Shown: positions 29,495 to 38,792, counted from the first letter of the stretch. The stretch: DNA of 52,238 nucleotides from Colwellia sp. E2M01 (GCF_018860585.1 NZ_JAHKPR010000064.1:1-52238), one strand, 5' to 3'. Numbers and translations are program-made. Notes: a model not told the origin generated them from the letters alone.

Positions 29495-29998
29495 GTGTTA
29501 AATCATAAAATAACGCGCAGTATTACTCCTTTTCAAAAAAACACTTTAGTAAAGTTAAGTATTAACACATTTAATTTTGTTAAAATGAGTTCAGCTCTAC
29601 TTCTATTGTACCCTTTATTATCATTGACTTCTGCTCATGCTGCTAGCAGTATTGAAGAGTGTCAAAATAATGCCCCTGAACAATTAGCTGAACAAGCTAT
29701 GTCAAAGTGTTTAGATAGTGTCATTATGCATGTAGAAAGAGAGTTACAAACATGGGTTAACTTACACACCTTTGCATTAGAAGAAAAAGCCGCTAACAAT
29801 GGCCGCAGCTCCGCATTAAATATGTTTAAAAGTGCACAACGTAGCTTCGTGAGTTATCGTGAAGATGACTGTAGATGGCAATATTTAGCTATATCGCCTG
29901 CAAGTGGTGCCAGTATCGGTTATAAGAAGTGTTTTGTGGTATTAAGCAATGCCAGAATAGCGATACTTAAAGCAAGGGAAAGCACTCTAACACCTTAA
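29495..29998 (+). CDS. DUF1311/LprI-like secreted protein
   Basis: Predicted exported protein of the lysozyme-inhibitor LprI-like (DUF1311) family. The start is GTG with AAGGA upstream; 167 residues. A hydrophobic segment ending TSAHAASS (around residue 50) looks like a signal peptide, with a rather long n-region, so a start at an internal Met (residue 31) is possible. The mature part has four cysteines (EECQNN, KCLDS, DDCRWQ, KKCFV) and the helical family layout. Inhibition of host lysozyme is known only for some members; here the function is unproven. Confidence 0.75.
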   Translation: MLNHKITRSITPFQKNTLVKLSINTFNFVKMSSALLLLYPLLSLTSAHAASSIEECQNNAPEQLAEQAMSKCLDSVIMHVERELQTWVNLHTFALEEKAANNGRSSALNMFKSAQRSFVSYREDDCRWQYLAISPASGASIGYKKCFVVLSNARIAILKARESTLTP

Positions 29999-30028
29999 GA
30001 AATGATGTTAGTGCAATATTTATGGCAT

Positions 30029-30057
30029 AAAAAAGCGTTATTAGTTAACGCTTTTTT
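30029..30057. terminator. Bidirectional terminator between DUF1311 and AI-2E genes
   Basis: AGCGTTA and TAACGCT arms with A and T tracts on either side can work on both strands. The flanking genes are convergent. Confidence 0.88.
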
Positions 30058-30108
30058 AGTTTGAGCTATAGCTAACATTGATTAAATATCAACTTAACGT
30101 AATTAACA

Positions 30109-31221
30109 CTAACTCAATAATTTTTGTTCGTGTTCATCTTCTATGGTTTCAGCGCTTTCATCATCAATAACATCTTCTAAACCACTTTCATCACTTAGCA
30201 GTACTGCAATCCAACGCCCTTCTGGTGAGTTTTCCATACCTATTTTTAATATCATGGTTAAAGGAACACTTAATAACATACCAACAGTGCCAAGCATCCA
30301 CCCCCAAAAGATTAAAGATAAGAAAACAACCAAAGTAGATAAGCCTAAACCTTTACCTAAATATTTAGGTTCAATAATATTACCTACAACCATATTGATG
30401 GCGAGAAAGCCTAAGCCAACAATACCCGCGTCACCTACGCCTAACTGTAAAATAGCCAAGGTTATTGGTGGTACCGCAGCAATGATAGAGCCTATATTTG
30501 GAATATAGTTAAGTAAAAAGGCTAAAACGCCCCATAATAAAAAGAAATCTAAACCCAAACCCCATAACATTAGCGACACTAAAGAGCCTGTTAATAGGCT
30601 CATTACGGTTTTAATCGCAATATAATGATTTACTGAAGTTAAAAAGCGGCCTATTTGTTTTAATCGTTTTTGCGGATCATCTAAGGCGATATGTATTTTT
30701 TGTGGTAATGTTGATGACTCAAATAACATAAAAACAACCGTTAAAATAACCAAGAACATATTAGCCATTACAGAGCCAAACCCTGATAACATTTCTGCGG
30801 CTAAACCCATTGCTGCTGCTGGATCAAAATAATCAGTAAGTATTTTTACCGATATTTTAATGTCATATTTACTAAAAAACTCAGTTAACCATGAAAACTG
30901 GTCTTTAAGTTGGACCCTATACTGAGGTAGGTGCTCCTTTAGTTCATTAAGAGAGCTACCAACTAACCCTGTAATAAAAACGGCAAAAGTGACAAATAAA
31001 GCAATGACGAAAATAATGGATATAGCTTTGGGAATATTATAACTCGTGGCTTTACTTACTAACGGGTTACAAATGATGGCAATAAAAATTGAGAGTAAGA
31101 ATGGAACAAGAATAATAGCGGCTACCTTTATTCCTGCAAGGATAATAAAAATAGCCGCGATAGTAACAAAAATTTTAACTATGGAGTTCTTATTGAGATT
31201 AGAATCAGGGGTTACAATCAT
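30109..31221 (-). CDS. AI-2E family transporter (PerM-like permease)
   Basis: Polytopic inner-membrane protein of the AI-2E (TqsA/PerM/YdiK) family. The 370 residues show about seven or eight hydrophobic helices. The family C-terminal signature WGWMLGTVGMLLSVPLTM is present, as is the central LLNYIPNIGSIIAAVPP. It ends in an acidic cytoplasmic tail. Substrates in the family vary (AI-2 export, or ion transport), so none is assigned. AAGGA precedes the ATG. It is monocistronic. Confidence 0.88.
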   Translation of the reverse strand: MIVTPDSNLNKNSIVKIFVTIAAIFIILAGIKVAAIILVPFLLSIFIAIICNPLVSKATSYNIPKAISIIFVIALFVTFAVFITGLVGSSLNELKEHLPQYRVQLKDQFSWLTEFFSKYDIKISVKILTDYFDPAAAMGLAAEMLSGFGSVMANMFLVILTVVFMLFESSTLPQKIHIALDDPQKRLKQIGRFLTSVNHYIAIKTVMSLLTGSLVSLMLWGLGLDFFLLWGVLAFLLNYIPNIGSIIAAVPPITLAILQLGVGDAGIVGLGFLAINMVVGNIIEPKYLGKGLGLSTLVVFLSLIFWGWMLGTVGMLLSVPLTMILKIGMENSPEGRWIAVLLSDESGLEDVIDDESAETIEDEHEQKLLS

Positions 31222-31338
31222 GAAAATGAGTCCTTATATTTTATCAAAGCAATATAACCTAATTAATTCAGTTAGACTATTACATTGTCATGAATACTAT
31301 TCTCATTCCAGTCCCAAAAGCACTGTATTATATTTTAC

Positions 31339-33852
31339 TTAACCTAGTTTACGTAATAACCCTTGAGTATTTTGTCGCATTGTTCTTGCTACCATAAAAT
31401 AACCGATCGCTGAAACAAAAATAGCTCCGCTCATAGGACCTAGTAACCAAATATAAAAATGAAATCTACCATCAACATTAAACAGTTGTTGTTGAATAAT
31501 AAATAAGGCGACATCACTTACTACAGCGGCTACCAAACCAGCAATAGCACCAAGTAGAACAAACTCATACAAGGTTGCTAATTTAATTAGCCGCCCTTTC
31601 GCACCTAAGGTTCTTAAAATAACCACTTCTTGCATACGTTCAGCTAAACTCGCTTGTACCTGTGAAATAAGTACTAAAGCTCCACTAATTAAAACAATAG
31701 ACAAAACAAAACCAATAGCTATTGAAACTTGGGCAATAATTGATTGTGCTTGCTCTATTCTCGCTTTGATATCAATCATACTTATAGTTGGGTAACGCTG
31801 TAACAATTGGCTAACAGCTTTAGTATGTTGCTCTTTAATTTGTGCTGCGCTGAAGTAAGTTACAGGGACTTTTCCTGCCATATTGGGGCTTAATACCATC
31901 ACAAAGTTAGGTTTAAGTGATGCCCAATCAACTTTTCTAAAACTGGTTACTTTAACTTTTATAGGTTGCTCATCAACTAATAAAGTAATGGTATCACCCA
32001 GCTTAAGGTTTAACCTGTCTTGCCAGCCATCAAAAACAGATACTTCAATATCATCTTCACTGGTAAGCTCACTACTAAACCATTCCCCTTCCGTTATTTC
32101 ATTACTTTCAGGTAAATCTGCTAACCATGTCAAATTTGGCTCTCGTCTAACACCTTCTCTTTCTTCTTCGTCTTTTTCTTCACCTTCTTGTTTAGAAACT
32201 TTTCGTGCCAGAGGTTCATCATTGATAGCATCAACACGCCCTCTAAAGACAGGGTAAAAGTCTTCATGAATAATATTGTTTTCAGTAAAGAATTGCTTAA
32301 TCGGCGAAATTTCTTGCTCTCCAATATTAATGATAAACATATTCGGCGCACCTTCAGGTACTTGTTGTTGCCAGTCATCAATAATGTCACTTTTGAGAAC
32401 AACTAAAAACAACATCAACTTAATTGCTAAGGCAAAGCTAATTAATTGGATTGCATTGGCATTGGCGCGCTTTTGCAAAGTTGCAATGGCTAAAGACCAA
32501 CTAGAGCCAGGTCTTAACCCTAAACTACGACCAGCAGCAAAAAGTAAGCGCGATATAGCAAATAAAATAGCAATAACTAATAAGGTAGAAGCAAACAAAA
32601 TTAACGTAGTAACTATTTCACCACTAAATAACCACATTAAAGCAAAAATAGTGATTAATGATAAAGCGACATGAATTCGACTTATTGCCAAGGTATCGCC
32701 TAAGTTACGTCGTAAAACACGTAGAGGTGGAATATCAAATAAATCTAATAGAGGCTTCAATGAGAACATCAAAGCACAAATTCCCCCGATAAGAATAGAT
32801 AGCAACCAAGGTCTAGCACCCGCAGTAGGTAATTCTGCGCCCATAAAACTCATTAAATAATCAGCACCAATAGTTTGCAAAACATAACCAATACTTAAAC
32901 CAACAACGACTGAGAAAACAGTGACTAAACTTAGGTGTAATAAAAATATGTTACGAATAACGCGACGGCTACCACCTAAAGTTTTCATCATAGCTACAGG
33001 ATCGTATTGTCGTTCACAATAACGTTTTGCTGATACTGCCATGGCAACAGCAGCTAACATAATGCCAAATAACCCTGCTAATAATAAATAACTCTCAGCT
33101 TGCGATAAGTTTTTACCTAATGGCGATTGTCTGTCTTTTATACCTTGCCAATCTTGGTTACTTTTTAATTGCGGTTTCAACCACGCATAATAATCTGTTA
33201 ATTGTTGCTCTTCACCTTTATACAGATAACGATGAAAGGCACGACTGCCAGGCTGAATTGCTTTCGTTTTAGGAACATCCGCATAATTAAGTAATACGCG
33301 TTTATTACCAGATAGAGAGAAAAATGGCGCATCGGGCTCTTTAACTAAAACTTTTTCTATATTAAATATACCTGCACCTAACTCAACTGTATCGCCAATC
33401 TTTACATTAAGCGTATAAAAGAGTCCTTCACTGAGCCAAATAGAGCCGACTTCAGGCCCTGTTGATACATCATAAGGCTCACTCGTTAGTTCATCCTTAA
33501 TCGATATTTTTCCTCGTAACGGGTATGCTTGTGTTGTTGCTTTCACTGAGCCTAGTACTAGCTCGTCATTAGCGAATAACATTGAGTCAAAATAAATCAA
33601 CTTTGCAGTTTCTAAGTCAAATTCATTCGCTTTACTTAATAATTGGGTATCAATAGGGTGATTACTTGATAAACGTCGATCTGCAGCGATAAAGTCACTA
33701 CTCTTTTGAATGATATTTAAACCTATACGTTCAGTGATTGACGATAAACTAAAAACAGTGAGTACTGCCAGTGCAATTGCCGCAAATATAATGGTTAATT
33801 CACCACGTCGAAATTCTCGTGAAAATAACTTAAAAGCTAGTTTAACCCACAT
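31339..33852 (-). CDS. ybbP: FtsX-like ABC transporter permease (YbbP-like)
   Basis: Large permease of the YbbAP type. The 837 residues have an N-terminal helix, a long periplasmic part, a cluster of membrane helices, a second periplasmic part and a C-terminal FtsX domain of about four helices. A charged low-complexity insert (KQEGEEKDEEEREG) lies near residue 550. It overlaps the ATPase gene by 11 bp, and AAGG precedes its ATG. E. coli YbbAP is linked to release of hydrophobic molecules from the membrane and is likewise next to tesA. Confidence 0.9.
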   Translation of the reverse strand: MWVKLAFKLFSREFRRGELTIIFAAIALAVLTVFSLSSITERIGLNIIQKSSDFIAADRRLSSNHPIDTQLLSKANEFDLETAKLIYFDSMLFANDELVLGSVKATTQAYPLRGKISIKDELTSEPYDVSTGPEVGSIWLSEGLFYTLNVKIGDTVELGAGIFNIEKVLVKEPDAPFFSLSGNKRVLLNYADVPKTKAIQPGSRAFHRYLYKGEEQQLTDYYAWLKPQLKSNQDWQGIKDRQSPLGKNLSQAESYLLLAGLFGIMLAAVAMAVSAKRYCERQYDPVAMMKTLGGSRRVIRNIFLLHLSLVTVFSVVVGLSIGYVLQTIGADYLMSFMGAELPTAGARPWLLSILIGGICALMFSLKPLLDLFDIPPLRVLRRNLGDTLAISRIHVALSLITIFALMWLFSGEIVTTLILFASTLLVIAILFAISRLLFAAGRSLGLRPGSSWSLAIATLQKRANANAIQLISFALAIKLMLFLVVLKSDIIDDWQQQVPEGAPNMFIINIGEQEISPIKQFFTENNIIHEDFYPVFRGRVDAINDEPLARKVSKQEGEEKDEEEREGVRREPNLTWLADLPESNEITEGEWFSSELTSEDDIEVSVFDGWQDRLNLKLGDTITLLVDEQPIKVKVTSFRKVDWASLKPNFVMVLSPNMAGKVPVTYFSAAQIKEQHTKAVSQLLQRYPTISMIDIKARIEQAQSIIAQVSIAIGFVLSIVLISGALVLISQVQASLAERMQEVVILRTLGAKGRLIKLATLYEFVLLGAIAGLVAAVVSDVALFIIQQQLFNVDGRFHFYIWLLGPMSGAIFVSAIGYFMVARTMRQNTQGLLRKLG

Positions 33853-34612
33853 GTGTTGTTACCTTTGTTGTGTCAACCGTTACACCATCACTTATTTTTT
33901 CAAGTTGGCCGCCCTCAATATGGATAATACGCTGGCATTGTTTGGCGAGATGCTCATCATGAGTAACCAGTACTAAAGTTGTACCATTTTGTTTATTTAA
34001 ATCAAAAAGTAACTTTTCAATTAAATGTCCATTTTTACTATCTAGATTGGCAGACGGCTCATCTGCAAATAAAATTTTAGGAGAGCCAATAAATGCCCTA
34101 GCAATAGCCACACGCTGTTGCTCACCACCTGATAATTGCGAAGGGTAATGCTCAAGACGGTGTGATAAACCTACTTTATCGAGTAATTCAATCGCTTGTG
34201 CTTTAGCATCGTGATCGCCCGCTAACTCAGCTGGTAACATTACATTTTCAAGCGCTGTTAAGCTTTGCACTAACATGAAAGATTGAAATACAAAGCCAAT
34301 TTTTTCGGCTCTTAATTGCGCTCTATCTTCTTCATCTAACGAACTTAGTGCTTGATTATCAAGAATAACATCGCCTTTAGTTGCTGTATCAAGCCCCGCT
34401 AATAAACTAAGTAAGGTTGACTTACCCGAGCCAGAAGCACCAACAATAGCAACTGATTCGCCAGACTTGACACTGAAGTTGATATCGCTAAGGATAGTAA
34501 GACTTCCTTCAAGTGTACTAACACTTTTAGTTAACCCAGATACTTGGATTATATTTGATGATTCATCTAACTGAGTCTTTTTCTGATTTTCAACCTGAGA
34601 AACTACTGACAT
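33842..34612 (-). CDS. ybbA: ABC transporter ATP-binding protein (YbbA-like)
   Basis: ATPase partner of the following permease. I choose the ATG at 34612 (256 aa), with AGGA about 11 bp upstream. Longer in-frame starts would run into tesA. Walker A GASGSGKST, signature LSGGEQQRVAIARA, Walker B ILFADEPSANLD and the switch His in VTHDEH are intact, typical of the LolD/MacB-like subgroup. Its start codon shares the CATG at 34610-34613 with the divergent tesA start. Confidence 0.92.
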   Translation of the reverse strand: MSVVSQVENQKKTQLDESSNIIQVSGLTKSVSTLEGSLTILSDINFSVKSGESVAIVGASGSGKSTLLSLLAGLDTATKGDVILDNQALSSLDEEDRAQLRAEKIGFVFQSFMLVQSLTALENVMLPAELAGDHDAKAQAIELLDKVGLSHRLEHYPSQLSGGEQQRVAIARAFIGSPKILFADEPSANLDSKNGHLIEKLLFDLNKQNGTTLVLVTHDEHLAKQCQRIIHIEGGQLEKISDGVTVDTTKVTTHVG

Positions 34613-35231
34613 GACGCGTTTTTTCCTAAAATTTATATTAATTTTAATTACCACTAACATATCATTAATAAGTTATGCGAATGATAAAATTTTACTGATT
34701 GGTGACAGCTTAAGTGCTGGCTATGGACTTGAGCAAGAACAAGCATGGGTTCAATTGTTACAAAATACATACTCTGCTAATAAAAAAGAAATTACCATTA
34801 TTAATACCGCAATTAGCGGTCAAACTACAGATAATGCTTTATTAAAAATTGATTCTTGGTTAGATAACCATCAACCAGATTATGTACTTATAGAGCTAGG
34901 CGGTAATGATGGTATTAGAGGCTTTCCTGTTTCTCTTATTCAAAAGCATTTAACAGAGCTTGTAACAAAAAGCCAGAGAAGCGGTGCTAAAGTTGCTTTA
35001 ATGGAAATACAAATCCCTCCAAACCTAGGTCCAAGGTATACTAAAATGTTTACCGATAGTTATACACAAGTAGCAACTAAAACTAACGCCTACCTCATGC
35101 CTTATTTTATGATAAATATTGCTATAGATCCCAAGCTAATGCAAAACGATAACTTACATCCAAACGCTAAAGCTCAGCCAATAATTCGTGATTTTATGGC
35201 TATTGAAATAGATAAATGGCTGCAAAAATAA
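34611..35231 (+). CDS. tesA: Multifunctional acyl-CoA thioesterase I/lysophospholipase L1
   Basis: Periplasmic SGNH hydrolase (TesA/ApeA/PldC). The 206 residues begin with a Sec signal peptide, cleaved near SYA-ND at residue 23. The catalytic serine is Ser33 in GDSLSAGYG. The oxyanion Gly/Asn are in ELGGNDG, and the Asp-His pair is in DNLHPNAKAQ. It is divergent from ybbAP, as in E. coli, and here the two start codons overlap by two bases. Confidence 0.96.
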   Translation: MTRFFLKFILILITTNISLISYANDKILLIGDSLSAGYGLEQEQAWVQLLQNTYSANKKEITIINTAISGQTTDNALLKIDSWLDNHQPDYVLIELGGNDGIRGFPVSLIQKHLTELVTKSQRSGAKVALMEIQIPPNLGPRYTKMFTDSYTQVATKTNAYLMPYFMINIAIDPKLMQNDNLHPNAKAQPIIRDFMAIEIDKWLQK

Positions 35232-35257
35232 TTCACAATAATAACAACTAATATTTT

Positions 35258-35330
35258 GTTAAATTATGCATTAAATTGGTTCTAAATTAGTCCAATTTAA
35301 TTAGCATAATGTTTAACTTTTAAGTTAAAC
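35258..35330. repeat. Two overlapping inverted repeats downstream of tesA
   Basis: A long imperfect hairpin (35258-35317) pairs GTTAAATTATGC and TTAAATTGG with CCAATTTAA and GCATAATGTTTAAC. Its right arm is shared with a perfect palindrome, GTTTAACTT-TT-AAGTTAAAC (35311-35330), so the two cannot form at once. The rest of the 322-bp spacer holds nothing I recognise. Confidence 0.55.
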
Positions 35331-35553
35331 TTACATACATAGTATTTATACTTTTACTTAGTATATTCATAAGTTCTATTCATAAATACAATTTCTGCTA
35401 GGTTTTTCCTACTCGGCTCTTTACTAAATATAAATAGTGCTCTATTTAATAAACGGTAAATTTTAACATTGTTGCCGCGTATAAATACTCATAATAGCTA
35501 ACCTTTATTTGCTAACTTAAACTTACTGACTTAACGAGATATAGAGTAACAAC

Positions 35554-37128
35554 ATGGACTTTATCTGGATATTTTTCGCTTTTATTTGCGGTTTGGCTGC
35601 AAAAACTATTTCACTACCCCCCTCTATTGGATTTCTTGCCGCTGGTTTTATTCTAAATATTGCTGGCTACCAAGCTGATGAAAGTTTAAGTTTACTGAGT
35701 GACCTTGGTATTACTATTATGTTATTTACCATTGGTTTAAAACTAAATGTAAAAAACTTATTTAAAACAGAAGTTTGGTTAGGTAGTTCATTACATACAA
35801 TACTGTGGATATTAGGCACCATTGCCTTCTTTAAATTACTCGCTTTAATGTCCATTAGTTATTTTGTTGATTTAGATTTATCAACCGCTGCGTTAATTGC
35901 CTTCGCGTTAAGTTTCAGTAGTACTGTTTGCGTAATCAAATTATTAGAAGAAAACGGAGAAGTGCGTACTCGCCATGGTAAATTAGCAGTAAGCATTCTA
36001 GTAATTCAAGATATTGTTGCGGTCGCTTTTTTAGTTATGGCTACAGGTAAAACCCCTTCAGTGTGGGCTTTTTCATTACTTGGGTTGTTTCTGATAAAGC
36101 CATTAGTCAATAAAGTGATTGATCATGTTGGTCACGGTGAATTAATCCCTTTAACCGGTATTTTCTTAGCTTTAGGTAGTTACGAATTATTTTCATTAGT
36201 TAATATAAAAGGAGATCTAGGCGCACTGCTTATTGGTATGTATCTAGCTTCCCATACTAAGGCAACAGAAATTAACAAAGCATTAATGAGCTTTAAAGAT
36301 ATCTTCTTAATTGGCTTTTTCTTATCTATTGGTTTTACTGCAATACCAACCTTAGAAATGTTTAGTTTAGCGTTATTATTAGTCTTGTTAATCCCTATAA
36401 AATTTATTCTCTTTTATGGTATTTTCAGTTTGTTAAAAATGCGTTGTCGAAGCGCATTCCTCACATCACTTTCGTTAAGCAACTTTAGTGAGTTCGGATT
36501 AATTGTTGGCGCTTTAAGTGTTACAGCCGGTTGGTTAAGTAATGACTGGCTTGTTATTCTGGCGCTAAGTGTGTCAATCTCATTTATATTAACGAATGTC
36601 ATTTATCGCTTTGCGCATACCTTATTTGCTAAACATCGAGACTTTCTAGCCTTATTTGAACGAGAAAGAAAATTAGCTGAAGACAGCTTTTCACAACCTG
36701 CACAACGTCCCATTTTAATTGTTGGTATGGGCCGTGTTGGTATGGGGGCTTATCAAGCAATTAACAATCACAGTGATGCTCCGGCTTGGGGGCTAGATGC
36801 TGATAAAGATAAAATCACCTGGTTAGCCAATAAAGGGATAGATGGATATTACGGTGATGCTGAAGATATACACTTTTGGGAAAGTTTAGACTTATCTCGT
36901 ATTGAGTTAGTGTTACTTGCCTTACCATCAGTACAAGATTCAATAACGATAAAAAAATTACTTAACGCCGTACATTATAAAGGGAAAATAGCTGCGGTTG
37001 CTCGTTACGAAGATGAACGAGCGCAACTAGAAGAGTTTGGTATTGATAAGGTATTTAACTTTTATACTGAGGTAGGTGTTGGTTTTGCTGAAGAAAGTTT
37101 ATCTTTACTAGCGAATAAAACGGCATAA
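35554..37128 (+). CDS. CPA2-family cation:proton antiporter with RCK domain (YbaL/Kef-like)
   Basis: Inner-membrane monovalent cation:proton antiporter. The 524 residues have about 12 helices (1-365), including SFSSTVCVIKLLEENGE, which is typical of Kef/YbaL. A cytoplasmic RCK/TrkA-N domain begins near residue 385 with ILIVGMGRVGMGAY, a nucleotide-binding Rossmann motif. There is no RCK-C domain. K+ efflux linked to pH or electrophile stress is a plausible job from family knowledge. It is monocistronic with its own terminator. Confidence 0.9.
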   Translation: MDFIWIFFAFICGLAAKTISLPPSIGFLAAGFILNIAGYQADESLSLLSDLGITIMLFTIGLKLNVKNLFKTEVWLGSSLHTILWILGTIAFFKLLALMSISYFVDLDLSTAALIAFALSFSSTVCVIKLLEENGEVRTRHGKLAVSILVIQDIVAVAFLVMATGKTPSVWAFSLLGLFLIKPLVNKVIDHVGHGELIPLTGIFLALGSYELFSLVNIKGDLGALLIGMYLASHTKATEINKALMSFKDIFLIGFFLSIGFTAIPTLEMFSLALLLVLLIPIKFILFYGIFSLLKMRCRSAFLTSLSLSNFSEFGLIVGALSVTAGWLSNDWLVILALSVSISFILTNVIYRFAHTLFAKHRDFLALFERERKLAEDSFSQPAQRPILIVGMGRVGMGAYQAINNHSDAPAWGLDADKDKITWLANKGIDGYYGDAEDIHFWESLDLSRIELVLLALPSVQDSITIKKLLNAVHYKGKIAAVARYEDERAQLEEFGIDKVFNFYTEVGVGFAEESLSLLANKTA

Positions 37129-37212
37129 CGTCTAAAATATAGCGACTCTATAAACATAAATAATTACAATATTATTGATTAATAGCTCCACTTATTAGCT
37201 TTACTTAATTAT

Positions 37213-37250
37213 AGCTATGCCTATTACCTGTAATCGGCATAGCTTTTTTA
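37213..37250 (+). terminator. Terminator of the antiporter gene
   Basis: AGCTATGCC and GGCATAGCT form a perfect outer stem, with inner ATTAC/GTAAT also paired, followed by six T. It lies 85 bp after the stop. Confidence 0.92.
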
Positions 37251-37385
37251 TATCAAACGACTTAACCAGAGCTCGGTTTAATCCCCATCCTTTAGCAATT
37301 ATTTTCTCCAACTCCATCGTTAAATTTACTTGCAATAGCCAGCAGTTATTGAATACACAAATATGCCTTAAAATATAATATGATT

Positions 37386-37522
37386 TATACCAATTCCGAT
37401 AATTTTCTGGTCTAGCTGTGCGAAGGAAAAATATTTAAAGACAAGACGCTTGATTGAGTAATAACTGGTTATTGCGATTGAAAAGAACGTAGGGTTTAAC
37501 TATTTTAACCAGTACAGGTATA
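37386..37522. repeat. TATACC-bounded intergenic element A
   Basis: A 137-bp stretch begins TATACCAATTCCG and ends ACAGGTATA, so TATACC and GGTATA bound it. It contains the palindrome AATAACTGGTTATT. No coding frame. The ends match those of two other elements in this region. Confidence 0.45.
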
Positions 37523-37784
37523 TACAGAGCTTGTGTACAACTTCTGTTTTAGCATTAACTATCTGTTGATAACTTACAGTTACCTTTTAACAAGAAAATC
37601 AAAACAAACTCGTAACCTATTGAATATAATAACAATAAAAACATCAAACAAATATTAGCAATTTAAAAAACTTACACTACACTTAGTTACACATTCGTTA
37701 CATTGTTTGTATTTTTATGTTGAATTGTGAATAAGTAGAACTTAATGACCGACTTATTTTTTATTTCTATTGTATTTTTAACTT

Positions 37785-37880
37785 TATAATTTTAGAGCAT
37801 TGCCCTTAGTAAAAGTTAATTAGCGCACGGCTCACACCCCTGAGCCATTTTTAGCCCAAACAATGTTTGGGTTTTTTTTT
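37785..37880 (+). ncRNA. Candidate small RNA with own promoter and terminator
   Basis: A consensus -10 TATAAT at 37785-37790 precedes a likely start near 37797. An 84-nt transcript would carry hairpin GGCTCA-CACCCC-TGAGCC (37829-37846), then a textbook terminator, CCCAAAC-AAT-GTTTGGG with nine T (37855-37880). The upstream antiporter gene already has its own terminator 535 bp earlier, so this one needs a separate transcript. No start codon with a reading frame fits. The -35 element is poor. I do not recognise the RNA family. Confidence 0.55.
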
Positions 37881-37885
37881 ATCTG

Positions 37886-37960
37886 TTATACCAGTTTCAT
37901 TAATTAAGTGATCTATTTTAGCCCGTATAAATGCTCACTTAGTTTATGAGATTGGTATAA
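37886..37960. repeat. TATACC-bounded inverted-repeat element B
   Basis: A 75-bp element with imperfect terminal inverted repeats of about 25 bp. The left starts TTATACCAGTTTCATTAA; the right ends TATGAGATTGGTATAA. A 16-bp match to its left end occurs at the right edge of the window. Confidence 0.6.
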
Positions 37961-38075
37961 GGCTGAGGCGATTACGAGTAGAATAAGTACTTAGTATTAA
38001 AATGGAATATGAATATTAAGAATTAATAGAAGTTATAGAAGTTATATAAAAATATACTTGGAGATTTAACAAAGT

Positions 38076-38152
38076 TGGCGGAGTGGACGGGACTCGAACC
38101 CGCGACCCCCGGCGTGACAGGCCGGTATTCTAACCAACTGAACTACCACTCC
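38076..38152 (-). tRNA. tRNA-Asp (GUC), copy 1
   Basis: A 77-nt gene on the minus strand. The 7-bp acceptor stem is GGAGTGG/CCACTCC, the anticodon loop CTGTCAC gives GUC, the T-loop is GGTTCGAGTCC, and CCA is encoded. It is the last gene of a five-gene array, separated from copy 2 by a longer 129-bp spacer. Confidence 0.98.
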
Positions 38153-38281
38153 GCGATCTTTGTTCTTTATTATATAATTAACAAATTATAAATTAATAAA
38201 AGTTAAATAAAAATATAATATTTTACTGTTAAGTTTTAGTAGGACTTATACCTACATCAATTATGATGATTTTAACAAAAT

Positions 38282-38358
38282 TGGCGGAGTGGACGGGACT
38301 CGAACCCGCGACCCCCGGCGTGACAGGCCGGTATTCTAACCAACTGAACTACCACTCC
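38282..38358 (-). tRNA. tRNA-Asp (GUC), copy 2
   Basis: Identical to the other copies across all 77 nt, with encoded CCA. The spacer to copy 3 is 69 bp. Confidence 0.98.
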
Positions 38359-38427
38359 GCGATCTTTTGTTTTGAAAATTTTAACAGGACTTACAACCTA
38401 CATCAATTATGATGATTTTAACAAAAT

Positions 38428-38504
38428 TGGCGGAGTGGACGGGACTCGAACCCGCGACCCCCGGCGTGACAGGCCGGTATTCTAACCAACTGAACTACCA
38501 CTCC
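38428..38504 (-). tRNA. tRNA-Asp (GUC), copy 3
   Basis: Identical 77-nt gene. The 69-bp spacers on its two sides differ at one base only, the nucleotide just before the mature 5' end (38505). Confidence 0.98.
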
Positions 38505-38573
38505 ACGATCTTTTGTTTTGAAAATTTTAACAGGACTTACAACCTACATCAATTATGATGATTTTAACAAAAT

Positions 38574-38650
38574 TGGCGGAGTGGACGGGACTCGAACCCG
38601 CGACCCCCGGCGTGACAGGCCGGTATTCTAACCAACTGAACTACCACTCC
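38574..38650 (-). tRNA. tRNA-Asp (GUC), copy 4
   Basis: Identical 77-nt gene. The 65-bp spacer to copy 5 is diverged from the 69-bp spacers but clearly related. Confidence 0.98.
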
Positions 38651-38715
38651 GCGATCTTTTGTTCTGCAAGTTTATAGGACTTACACCTACATCATTTATG
38701 ATGATTTGACAAAGT

Positions 38716-38792
38716 TGGCGGAGTGGACGGGACTCGAACCCGCGACCCCCGGCGTGACAGGCCGGTATTCTAACCAACTGAACTACCACTCC
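38716..38792 (-). tRNA. tRNA-Asp (GUC), copy 5 (promoter-proximal)
   Basis: Identical 77-nt gene and the first transcribed of the array, 45 bp downstream of the -10 hexamer of a strong promoter. Confidence 0.98.

Noticed and set aside
32130..32406. Several overlapping frames across the ybbP charged insert
   Set aside because: They arise from the low-complexity Lys/Glu-coding stretch; the ybbP frame is continuous through it.
34613..34660. Longer ybbA running 48 bp into tesA
   Set aside because: The extra residues are unlike the ABC ATPase family; ATG 34612 has an AGGA site.
38076..38792. Regular repeats resembling a CRISPR array
   Set aside because: The repeated 77-nt units fold as tRNA-Asp with encoded CCA; the spacers are themselves repeated and no cas gene is near.
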